From Bradyrhizobium sp. 4 (GTDB lineage Bacteria > Pseudomonadota > Alphaproteobacteria > Rhizobiales > Xanthobacteraceae): a stretch of 64,000 nucleotides of DNA. Below are positions 7,843 to 16,600 of this stretch, piece by piece; positions within the stretch are counted from its first letter, which is position 1, and every line of letters begins with the position of its first letter. Location of the stretch: the NCBI RefSeq assembly GCF_023100905.1, contig NZ_CP064686.1, positions 6,262,001 to 6,326,000 on the forward strand, written 5' to 3'. The position numbers were made by a program, and so were the translations under genes. The notes under the pieces were generated by a model. The model worked only from the letters and a program-made list of their open reading frames with translations, was not told where the DNA came from and ran no database searches.

Positions 7843-9252
7843 ATGCGGATCCTTTTCGCGACGCCCGAAGTATCAGACTTCATTCAAGTGGGTGGACTTG
7901 CCGCCGTCTCGGCGGCTCTCCCGCGCGCCTTGCGCGACTTTGCCGACGTCCGCGTCATCATCCCCGGCTACCCGGCCGTCCTGCGCGGATTACAAGACCT
8001 TACGACCGTCGGACGATGCCAACCTTTCGCGGCCCTTCCGGCCTTTGCCATCGATCTTGGGCATACCGCCGACGGCATGACCTATTACGTCGTCCGGTGC
8101 CCGGCGTTGTACGAACGAGACGGCACGCCCTATGCCGATGGCCGCGGAGCTGATTGGGGCGACAACAATGTCCGGTTCGCAACCTTCTCTTATGCCGCAG
8201 CGCAGGTTGCGAGAGGCTTGGTCGACAAGGATTGGGCCGCGGATCTCGTTCATGCCAATGACTGGCAATGTGCGCTGATCCCCGGTTATCTGGAATGGCA
8301 CTACGCGCACATTCCAACTGTGTTCACGATCCACAATCTCGCCTATCAAGGCGTCTTCGACCGCAGCTCCCTCGCGCCGCTGGGCATCCCAGAAGCGAGC
8401 TTCAACATCGACGGCGTGGAATTCTACAATCGCCTGTCCTTCATCAAGGCCGGCCTGGTCTACGCTTCCCACCTGACGACGGTGAGCCAGACCTATGCCC
8501 GCGAGATCACCACCGTCGAGTACGGCTGCGGTCTCGAAGGGCTGTTGCGGCAACGGGCCGATCGCAACCAGCTTTCCGGCATCTTAAACGGAATCGACGA
8601 GAGCTGGGATCCTCGCACCTGCCGCTCGTTGTTCCAGCCGTTCGGCGCTGGTGACTGGGCCGAACGGTCGTTGAATGCGGACGATGTGAGGGAACAGTTC
8701 GGACTGGCGGTCTCGAGAGGTCCCCTGTTCGCGCTCGTGGCGCGTCTGGTGCACCAGAAGGGCGTCGACCTCGTCATCGAGAGTGCGCAAGCGATCATCG
8801 ACGCCGGCGGCCAGATTGTCGTGACAGGCAAGGGCGAACCGCAATTCGAGGAGGCGCTGCTGCAGGCGCAGGTGCGCGCGCCGCGCTCGATCGGCGTGAA
8901 GATCGGCTTCGACGACGCCGAGGCACGAAAGATATTCGCCGGCAGCGACTTTACCCTGATGCCGTCGCGCTTCGAACCCTGCGGGCTGAGCCAGATGTAC
9001 GCCCAGCGCTTCGGCTCGCTGCCGATCGGCCATCGCACCGGCGGGCTCGCCGAGACGATCGTGGACGGCGAGACCGGCTTCCTGTTCGACCGCGCGTCGG
9101 CCCCCGGCTTCCTTGGAAGCCTTTGCCGGGCCTTTTCCACCTTCGGCATGAAGGACCGCCTCGATCACATGCGCCGCGCGGCCATGGCGCAGGCCTTCAG
9201 TTGGACCCAGTCGGCCAAGTCGTACGCAGCCATCTACAAATCTTCGATCTAG
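7843..9252 (+). CDS. glgA: Glycogen synthase (GT5)
   Basis: Transfers glucose from ADP-glucose to the growing alpha-1,4-glucan. The 469 residues match the bacterial GlgA length. The N-terminal Rossmann lobe begins MRILFATPEVSDFIQVGG, so position 15, which is Lys in the E. coli KTGGL motif, is Gln here. The C-terminal lobe keeps the catalytic SRFEPCGLSQMYAQRFGS segment and the TGGLAETIVDG motif. Downstream lie DUF3606 and glgX on the same strand, so storage polymer synthesis and debranching are linked. The Gln at position 15 may mark a subfamily with altered donor binding; activity is not thereby excluded. Confidence 0.9.
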   Translation: MRILFATPEVSDFIQVGGLAAVSAALPRALRDFADVRVIIPGYPAVLRGLQDLTTVGRCQPFAALPAFAIDLGHTADGMTYYVVRCPALYERDGTPYADGRGADWGDNNVRFATFSYAAAQVARGLVDKDWAADLVHANDWQCALIPGYLEWHYAHIPTVFTIHNLAYQGVFDRSSLAPLGIPEASFNIDGVEFYNRLSFIKAGLVYASHLTTVSQTYAREITTVEYGCGLEGLLRQRADRNQLSGILNGIDESWDPRTCRSLFQPFGAGDWAERSLNADDVREQFGLAVSRGPLFALVARLVHQKGVDLVIESAQAIIDAGGQIVVTGKGEPQFEEALLQAQVRAPRSIGVKIGFDDAEARKIFAGSDFTLMPSRFEPCGLSQMYAQRFGSLPIGHRTGGLAETIVDGETGFLFDRASAPGFLGSLCRAFSTFGMKDRLDHMRRAAMAQAFSWTQSAKSYAAIYKSSI

Positions 9253-9275
9253 ACGGGCAACTGCAGGACGAGCAG

Positions 9276-9301
9276 GGAACGGAATCGCCTGAGGGGTGGT
9301 T
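9276..9301 (+). promoter_or_regulatory. Candidate EcfG-type promoter for DUF3606 gene
   Basis: GGAAC at 9276-9280, 17 bases, then GGTT at 9298-9301, one mismatch to the CGTT consensus. It lies 25 bases before the DUF3606 start. The context among other EcfG-type sites makes it plausible, but the imperfect -10 keeps confidence modest. Confidence 0.4.
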
Positions 9302-9326
9302 GCAACTCTACACAGGAGTTTTCGAC

Positions 9327-9584
9327 ATGCGCCGCTCGAAGCCGCAGCCGATCCGCAACAAACTCGACTTGGCCGACCCTACTCAGGTGCGCCTCGTCAG
9401 AAAGCGTCTCGGGCTATCCGATGCGGAGCTGACCAGCATCGTGGAGCGGATCGGCAACTCGATTGCGGCGATCAGCAAGGAGGCGGCGCTGCAAAGGGCA
9501 ACCACGCTGCCCAAGCCAGACGATGTGCCTCCTGTCGCCGTGATTACTTCTGCGACGGTCGGCGAACGGGCGACGCGCAAGTGA
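9327..9584 (+). CDS. DUF3606 protein
   Basis: An 85-residue protein carrying the DUF3606 signature: RNKLDLADPTQVRLVRKRLG, then LSDAELTSIVERIGNSIAAI. The family is small, helical and of unknown function, often found near stress genes. The ATG at 9327 has CAGGAG about 9 bases upstream, which decides the start over longer in-frame options. A candidate EcfG-type promoter precedes it. It sits between glgA and glgX on the same strand, 41 bases before glgX. Confidence 0.8.
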   Translation: MRRSKPQPIRNKLDLADPTQVRLVRKRLGLSDAELTSIVERIGNSIAAISKEAALQRATTLPKPDDVPPVAVITSATVGERATRK

Positions 9585-9625
9585 GAGCAAGTGCACCAAA
9601 TTGTTGAAGGGCTGTACGGGGAACA

Positions 9626-11863
9626 ATGGATCAAACAGTACATTCGGATGACGCCCTGACGCGGGCGGCATCGAGCCTGCGCCGCTCCCGCATCAGCGAG
9701 GGCAAGCCGTTTCCGCTTGGCGCCACCTGGGACGGGCTCGGCGTCAATTTCGCGCTGTTTTCGGCCCATGCCACCAAGGTCGAGCTCTGCCTGTTCGACG
9801 ACAGCGGCGAGACCGAACTGGAGCGGATCGAACTCCCGGAATATACCGACGAAGTCTGGCACGGCTATCTGCCCTCGGCCCGTCCCGGCACCGTCTATGG
9901 CTACCGCGTCCACGGCCCCTACGAACCCGACGCGGGACACCGCTTCAATCCCAACAAGCTCGTGCTCGATCCCTACGCCAAGCAGCTGGTCGGCCGGTTG
10001 CGTTGGGGACCGGAGCTGTTCGGCTACCAGCTCGACCATGCCGACAAGGATCTCTCCTACGACGAACGCAACAGCGCGCCCTTGATGCAGAAATGCCGTG
10101 TCATCGACCCGGCTTTCACCTGGGGCGCCGCGCGCAAGCCGGAAGTGCCATGGGAGCGGACGATCGTCTACGAGATGCACGTCAAGGGCTTTACCCAGCT
10201 GCATCCGCTGGTGCCCGACGCAGACCGCGGCACGTTCTCCGGTCTCGCGCACTCGGAAGTTCCGGCCTATCTGCGATCGCTTGGCATCACCAGTGCGGAA
10301 TTGTTGCCGATCCATGCCTTCGTCGACGACAGCTACCTGGTCGAGAAAGGCCTGCGCAATTACTGGGGCTACAACTCCCTTGCCTTCTTCGCGCCGGAGC
10401 CGCGTTACCTCAAGACGCCGTTCGCGAACGAATTCAAGACCATGGTCAACCAGTTCCACGCCCATGGCATCGAGGTCATCCTCGACGTCGTCTACAATCA
10501 CACCGCGGAAGGAAACGAACTCGGTCCGACGCTGTCATTCAAGGGCATCGACAACGCCAGCTATTACCGCCTGCTGCCGGACCAGCGGCGCTATTACATC
10601 AACGACACCGGTACCGGGAATACGGTGAATTTGTCGCACCCGCGCGTGCTGCAACTGGTCGCGGATTCCCTACGCTACTGGGCGACCGAGATGCGAGTCG
10701 ACGGCTTCCGTTTCGACCTCGCCACCATCCTGGCACGGGAGCCCTACGGGTTCGACGAAGGCGGCGGCTTTCTCGATGCGTGCCGCCAGGACCCCGTGCT
10801 CTCCAGCGTCAAGCTGATCGCCGAGCCCTGGGACATCGGTCCGGGCGGCTATCAGGTCGGTCAGTTTCCGCCGGGATGGGCGGAGTGGAACGACAAATTC
10901 AGAGACACCGTGCGCGCTTTCTGGAAAGGCGACGAGGGTTCGATCGCGGACTTCGCCAAGCGCGTGTCTGGATCCGGCGATCTCTTCAACAAGCGCGGTC
11001 GCCGGCCATGGGCCAGCGTCAACTTCGTCACCGCCCATGACGGTTTCAATCTCAATGATCTCGTTTCGTACAATGACAAGCACAACGAGGCCAATGGCGA
11101 GGACAATCGCGATGGCCACAGCAACAATCACTCCTGGAACTGCGGCGCCGAGGGACCGACGGACGATCCGGAGATCATTGCCCTGCGCGAGCGCCAGAAG
11201 CGCAATCTGCTGGCAACCATGCTGTTGTCCCACGGCACGCCCATGCTGCTAGCCGGCGACGAATTCGGACACACCCAGCACGGCAACAACAACGCGTACG
11301 CCCAGGACAACGAGACCACATGGCTCGACTGGATGGGCATCACCGCGAATGGCCGCAGCCTACGCGAATTCACCCGCAAGCTGATCGCGACGCGCAAGGC
11401 ATTTCCGATTCTCTACCGCAGCCGCTTCCTGGTCGGCTCACACAACGAAGAGCTGGACGTCAAGGATGTGACGTGGCTCGCGCCGTCTGGCGAGGAAATG
11501 ACGACGGAGCAGTGGCAGGACGGCAACGCCAAATGTTTCGCTTTGCTGCTCGACGGCCGCGCCCAGGAGACCGGGATCAAGCGCCGCGGTTCGGACGCAA
11601 CCATGCTGCTGATCTACAATGCTCATCACGACGTCGTCAATTTCACCTTGCCCGCGGTCGCCGAGGGACGCAGCTGGATCGGGTTGATCGACACCAATCA
11701 ACCGGAGGGGCAGATGCCCGCATTCGAATTCGGGCATGTTTATGCGATGACCGGGCGATCCCTCGTGGTATTCGGCCTCGCGACCGAGAACATCGCCACG
11801 CGCCGCCTGCGCCAGGGCCTCGGCGCACTGCTTGACGTCGTGGAGGCGCCACTGCCGGGATAG
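9626..11863 (+). CDS. glgX: Glycogen debranching enzyme
   Basis: GlgX hydrolyses alpha-1,6 branches left after phosphorylase trimming of glycogen. The 745-residue protein has an N-terminal CBM48-like domain (PLGATWDGLGVNFALFSAHA) and a GH13 barrel with LDVVYNHTAEGN, nucleophile D364 in VDGFRFDLAT, acid E400 in LIAEPWDIG, and the third acidic residue in TAHDGFNLNDLVSYN. It is longer than E. coli GlgX at both ends, as is usual in rhizobia. Together with glgA and treZ it can direct glycogen to debranched oligomers and trehalose, a common osmotic and desiccation response. Confidence 0.93.
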   Translation: MDQTVHSDDALTRAASSLRRSRISEGKPFPLGATWDGLGVNFALFSAHATKVELCLFDDSGETELERIELPEYTDEVWHGYLPSARPGTVYGYRVHGPYEPDAGHRFNPNKLVLDPYAKQLVGRLRWGPELFGYQLDHADKDLSYDERNSAPLMQKCRVIDPAFTWGAARKPEVPWERTIVYEMHVKGFTQLHPLVPDADRGTFSGLAHSEVPAYLRSLGITSAELLPIHAFVDDSYLVEKGLRNYWGYNSLAFFAPEPRYLKTPFANEFKTMVNQFHAHGIEVILDVVYNHTAEGNELGPTLSFKGIDNASYYRLLPDQRRYYINDTGTGNTVNLSHPRVLQLVADSLRYWATEMRVDGFRFDLATILAREPYGFDEGGGFLDACRQDPVLSSVKLIAEPWDIGPGGYQVGQFPPGWAEWNDKFRDTVRAFWKGDEGSIADFAKRVSGSGDLFNKRGRRPWASVNFVTAHDGFNLNDLVSYNDKHNEANGEDNRDGHSNNHSWNCGAEGPTDDPEIIALRERQKRNLLATMLLSHGTPMLLAGDEFGHTQHGNNNAYAQDNETTWLDWMGITANGRSLREFTRKLIATRKAFPILYRSRFLVGSHNEELDVKDVTWLAPSGEEMTTEQWQDGNAKCFALLLDGRAQETGIKRRGSDATMLLIYNAHHDVVNFTLPAVAEGRSWIGLIDTNQPEGQMPAFEFGHVYAMTGRSLVVFGLATENIATRRLRQGLGALLDVVEAPLPG

Positions 11864-11909
11864 TTCGTCGTGACACGGTGAGCCGAGGCTGTCGAGTTGA
11901 TGACGACAG

Positions 11910-11934
11910 GGAACGCACGCAGGTTACCGGCGTT
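11910..11934 (+). promoter_or_regulatory. EcfG-type promoter for the 97-residue exported protein
   Basis: GGAAC at 11910-11914, 16 bases, CGTT at 11931-11934; every consensus position matches. The start codon at 11969 lies 35 bases downstream. Confidence 0.75.
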
Positions 11935-11968
11935 CGAGTAGATGGGGCATCAGTCGGAGAACACCGAG

Positions 11969-12262
11969 ATGAAGTTCACAGGTGCCGTTATCCTCGCCGC
12001 TCTCGCGCTGCCTGCAGCAGCCTGGGCGCAGGCCAGCAAGCCTGACGTTTCGTCCGCGCCGAGCGCACAGAATTCGGGAGCCGGCATTGCCGGACAGCCC
12101 GGCAACAAGAACGGGCCGACCGCCAAGCCTGGTGAGACCGTCGGATCGAGCTCGACGAGCTCCACTGGCAACACCGCCGTGCAATCGCAGGATCCGGCGC
12201 ATATTCAGGGCGCACCGGGCAACAAGAGCGGGCCGCCTGCCAAGCGTCCGGATCAACGCTGA
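11969..12262 (+). CDS. Small exported protein of unknown function
   Basis: A 97-residue protein with a clear signal peptide (MKFTGAVILAALALPAAAWA) and a mature part rich in Ser, Gly, Pro and Asn. Two near-repeats, GQPGNKNGPTAKP and GAPGNKSGPPAKR, bracket the mature chain. It should be a disordered periplasmic or secreted peptide. The start at 11969 is preferred over an in-frame ATG at 11942 because GGAGA lies 8 bases before it and the signal peptide begins there. A consensus EcfG-type promoter precedes it and a strong terminator follows. Confidence 0.8.
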   Translation: MKFTGAVILAALALPAAAWAQASKPDVSSAPSAQNSGAGIAGQPGNKNGPTAKPGETVGSSSTSSTGNTAVQSQDPAHIQGAPGNKSGPPAKRPDQR

Positions 12263-12296
12263 ACGAACCCGCCCGCAATCCTGCCGATCGACTTCG

Positions 12297-12333
12297 AACG
12301 ACCTGCGCCTGACATCATCGGCGCAGGTCGTTT
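12297..12333 (+). terminator. Terminator after the small exported protein
   Basis: A perfect 13-base-pair stem (12297-12309 with 12320-12332) with a 10-base loop and a short T run. It isolates the catalase gene, which has its own promoter only a few bases further on. Confidence 0.65.
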
Positions 12334-12338
12334 CGCGA

Positions 12339-12363
12339 GGAACGAACGCTGAAGCCGCCCGTT
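12339..12363 (+). promoter_or_regulatory. EcfG-type promoter for the catalase fusion
   Basis: GGAAC at 12339-12343, 16 bases, CGTT at 12360-12363, a full consensus match. It lies 46 bases before the ATG at 12409. Confidence 0.75.
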
Positions 12364-12408
12364 CGGAAGACATCTTCTTTCCTGTCCTTCCAATCCGAGA
12401 GTCCTTCC

Positions 12409-13680
12409 ATGTATCACCACGTCAAGAAGCTGATGTTCACCGTGCGCGTCGACGAGCCGGATCCCCGCTTCGGCAACATGCTGCTGGAGCAGTTCGGCGG
12501 CGCCAATGGCGAGCTCGCTGCCGCGATGCAGTACTCGATCCAGGGATTGAACTGCGAGGATCCCGATCGCAAGGACCTGCTGATGGACATCGGCACCGAA
12601 GAGCTCAGCCATCTGGAAGTGGTCGGCACGCTGGCGCGGATGCATCTCAAGCCGTCGAAGTTCGACCGCCAGGCAGCCGAAGCCGATCCCCTCATCGCCA
12701 TCGCGGGCGGCGGCGGGGTCAATCTCTTCAACTCCCAGGGCAATGCCTGGACCGCCGACTATCTGAAGATCACCGGCGAGCTCGACGTCGATCTGCGCAG
12801 CAACATCGCCGCAGAGGCGCGGGCCAAGATCGTCTACGAGCGGCTGATCAATTTCTGCGACGACGCCGGCAGCAAGGACGCGCTGCAGTTCCTGATGACC
12901 CGCGAGATCACGCACATGAAGGCGTTCGCGCTCGCGCTCGAGAGCATGGGCAAGCCGGCGTTCAGCATCGGCCGCATCGCCCCGACACCCGGCCTCGTGG
13001 ATCAGTTCTTCAACGATTCTACCGGCGCCGGTGATCATGGCGAGATCGACACGCGCGGACCGTGGAACGAGGGCGGCGACTGGGTCTTCACGGAGTCGCC
13101 GGCGATTCAGGCGGGCGAACCGGGTCCGGCCTCGGCCATCGTCACCGAGAGTTCGCCACCCGCAGACGAAGCCGGTCTGGGCGATCTGCTCATCAACGAG
13201 CTGCGCGATATCCTGCATGCCGAGAAGCAATTGACCAAGGCGCTTCCCAAGATGGCGGAGGCCGCCCGCTTCGACCAATTGCGTGAGCTGTTCGAGCAGC
13301 ATCTCGCCGAGACCGAAGCGCAGGTCGAACGCATCAACGAATGCTTCGAAATGCTCGGTAAATCCGCCCGCGCCAAGCCCTGCAAGGGCATGATGGGCTT
13401 GGTCGAGGAGGGCCAGGAAGTCATGGCCGAGGGCGAGGACAAGGAGGACGCGGCGGCCGACCTCGCCCTGATCGGCGCAGCGCAACGCGTCGAGCATTAC
13501 GAGATCGCAGGCTACACTACTGCGCGCAACCTCGCCCAGCAGCTGCGCCACAGTGCGATCGTCGCCCTGCTGTCGAAATCGCTGGCCGAGGAGGAGAACG
13601 CCGATCAGCTCCTCAACCAGGTGGCCCGCTCGCTGATGTCGGTGGCGAAAATGCCCGCGGCGGTCGAGCAGACCGAATGA
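12409..13680 (+). CDS. Manganese catalase fused to a DUF892 ferritin-like domain
   Basis: Residues 1-225 form a non-heme dimanganese catalase, which turns hydrogen peroxide into water and oxygen. All five metal ligands are in place with family spacing: E35, E65, H68, E136 and H169, in GANGELAAAMQYS, TEELSHLE, AAEARAKIVYE and TREITHMK. A linker (about 226-253) leads to residues 254-415, a complete DUF892 domain (LLINELRDILHAEKQLTKALP; VEHYEIAGYTTARNLAQQL). The catalase half is shorter than stand-alone enzymes, with the usual C-terminal tail replaced by the ferritin-like domain. The protein is cytoplasmic. A consensus EcfG-type promoter precedes it. The fusion suggests joint peroxide removal and metal or damage control; the DUF892 role is unproven. 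Confidence 0.9.
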   Translation: MYHHVKKLMFTVRVDEPDPRFGNMLLEQFGGANGELAAAMQYSIQGLNCEDPDRKDLLMDIGTEELSHLEVVGTLARMHLKPSKFDRQAAEADPLIAIAGGGGVNLFNSQGNAWTADYLKITGELDVDLRSNIAAEARAKIVYERLINFCDDAGSKDALQFLMTREITHMKAFALALESMGKPAFSIGRIAPTPGLVDQFFNDSTGAGDHGEIDTRGPWNEGGDWVFTESPAIQAGEPGPASAIVTESSPPADEAGLGDLLINELRDILHAEKQLTKALPKMAEAARFDQLRELFEQHLAETEAQVERINECFEMLGKSARAKPCKGMMGLVEEGQEVMAEGEDKEDAAADLALIGAAQRVEHYEIAGYTTARNLAQQLRHSAIVALLSKSLAEEENADQLLNQVARSLMSVAKMPAAVEQTE

Positions 13681-13683
13681 TCC

Positions 13684-16600
13684 CTAGGCGTCGAGGGGGT
13701 CGAGGAATTCCTCGACGCGTTTGAACGGGTCCTGATCACGGCGACCGGCGTAGACGACGCGGTCGCCGTCGCGCTGCAGCAATTGGCCCTCCGACTTCCC
13801 CCTGAATTTCCGCAGCCGCCCTGGCAGGAACGTCGCGGCGACGGCCTCGGGCCCGACATCGAGCCTGACGATGCCGCGCCGTTTGCAATCGATCCGGAGC
13901 CTGGCGGATGCGAAGAAGTCGCGGGCCTCCGGCGGCAGTCTGCCGAAACGACGCGAGATCTCCTCCTCCAGGTCTTCCAGATCGTCGTCGCTTCGGCACC
14001 TGGCAGCGCGGCCATAGATCTCGAGCCGGACCGCTTCCGATTGCACGTAGCCTTCAGGCAGCATGTCGGCCAACGGCATATTGAGATCGGGGACCCACAG
14101 ATCGGCGCCGGTATCGCTGCCTCGCTCGGACGCCCGCTTCAGCAGATGACTGTAGAGCACGGGTCCGAACACCTGGACGTGGCCGGACTGCTGTTCCGAA
14201 AACAGATCGCCGGCGCCCCTGAGGTCGAGGTCGCGCTCGCTGATCGCAAAGCCGGCACCCGGCTTGCTGAACTCCTCCAGCACCGCCAGACGTTTCTCGG
14301 ACTGCTCCGAGGTCGATTCCGTCAGCAAATGAGCAAACGCGCGCGTGCCGCCGCGTCCCACCCGTCCCCTGAGCTGATGCAACTGTGCAAGCCCGAACTT
14401 TTCGGGCCAGCACACCACGATGGTGTTCGCGCGTGGAATATCGAGACCGCTTTCCACGATATTGGTCGCCAGCAGCACATCCGCCTCGCCGTCGACGAAA
14501 CTCATCATGCGGTCGTCGATCTCGTCCACGGGCAGTCTGCCGTGAAGACAGACGATGCGCAGCTCCGGCGCCACCGATTGCACACGGGCCAGCATCGGCT
14601 CCAGATCCTGGATGCGCGGGCAGATCAGGAAGCTCTGACCATGCCGCCTGCGCTCGCGGAGCAGCGCGGCGGCAATGGCAGCGTCCGACAGCGGCGCGAT
14701 CCTGGTCACGATGGGAAGGCGATGAACCGGCGGCGAGGCAATCACGCTGAGGTCCCTGAAGCCGGCAAGTCCCGCCGCGAGCGTGCGCGGGATCGGCGTG
14801 GCGCTCATCCACAGCGAATGAGCCCCCTTGGCGAGGCTTGAAAGCTTCGCCTTCTCCGCCGCCCCGAAATGCTGCTCTTCGTCGATGATGACGAGGCCAA
14901 GATCGGCGAACTTCACGTCCTTTGCCGCAAGCGCCTGCGTGCCGACCACGACTTTCAGCGTGCCGCGCCGCAGCCCCTCCTTGGTCTCTCGCGTCTCCGG
15001 GCCTGAACTGGCCCGCGAGAGGCTTCCCACCTCGATGCCGAGAGGGCCGAACCGTTTGCGGAAGGTTTCGACATGCTGCCGCGCCAGCACTGTGGTCGGC
15101 GCCGCGATCGCCACCTGCTTGCCGGACAGCGCCACGGCGGCCGCCGCCCGCAGCGCGACCTCGGTCTTGCCGAAGCCGACGTCACCGCAGATCACCCTGT
15201 CCATGGGATGGCCCGCCGCAAGATCGTCGAGGACGTCTTGAATCGCTTGGCCCTGGTCCACTGTTGTGAAATAGGGGAACCGTGCGACGAATTTTTCGTA
15301 AGCCGGCCCCGGCGGCACCAGTTTGGGTGCGCGACGGCGGAGGCGCTGGCTGATGTGTTTGGCGAGCGCCTTGGCGGCGACCTGGATTTCCGCTTCCGCC
15401 TCGGTGCGCCGCGCCCACCAGCTGCTGCCGTCCGCCTTGTCCAGCGTCAGCTTGCCGGGCTCGCCGGCATAAGGCCAGATCACGGCAAGATCGGACGGCG
15501 GTACGAGCACGGCATTGTCGCCCGCGAATTTGAGCCTGATCATCTCGCGTCGCGATCCCTTGCCCATGTCCAGGGTCTGCAAGCCGTCGAGCACGGCGAG
15601 CCCGCGTTGCAGATGGACAATGGCGGCGCCCTTTTCGGGCACGTCGGGATGATCGAACGCCGGGTTCCAGGCGCGCGCCATCGGCTGGGGATGATGGGCC
15701 CGGCTGCCGAGCACGTCGGACGCGGTCACGACGACAAGCGGCTTGCGGCCGGCGCCAATGAACCCCGCGTCGAAATCGGCCAGCAGCGCGCCTTCGCGGC
15801 TCCGTGCCTTCGTCACCTCGCTCCAATCGGCCAGGCGCTCCGCCTTGATGCCGCTCATGCGTTCCATCGCGCGAAGGTCGTCCTCGACGGCCGCGACGAA
15901 CAGCAGCCGCGATCCGCCGCGCTGCATATCGGCGACAAAGGCGCGAAGCGCCTTGCGCGGCGAAGCCAGCTTCGAGAACTCCGGCGTCGAGATGAAGGCG
16001 GCCTTGCGCGGCAGCACGCTGATGCGCTTCTTCAGCTGCTTCCAGTCCGCCTGCCCCAGATACTCGCGCTCCGCGTCCCTGCGGCCGGCGGCGTCCTCGA
16101 TCGTGCCCAGCCAGCTCTCGGCGTGGGCCGATACCCCGGCATCCGCGATCCATCGCGCGCGGCTGCAATAATCAGGTAGCGTCGCCCGTTGTCCGCGCGT
16201 AGCTCCCAGCGCGATCCGTTCGGACATGGGATCGATGATCAATTCGGCGGTCTCGTAGACGACCTCGTGCTCGATGGGATCGACCGCGACGATCTTGCGG
16301 ATCGTGTCTCCGGAATGCTCGATCCGGAAGGGAGCGAGCGCGCCGGCGGGAAACACTTCGAACGTCTTGCCATGGAACAGGACGCCGCCCGGATACTCCG
16401 CCTCTTCGTCGAGATCGTAGCCGAGAGCTTCCAGCCGCGTCTCCAGCTCGGGCCCGGAATAGGGTGCGCCCACCTTCAGCGTGAGGCTCGACCGCGACCA
16501 GCTCGCCGGCAGCGGCAGCCGTTCCATGATCGCTTCCGCGGTCGACACCAGGAAGACGGGTTTCTTTGCCTTGGCGAGACGCCGCAGCACCGAGCTGCGC

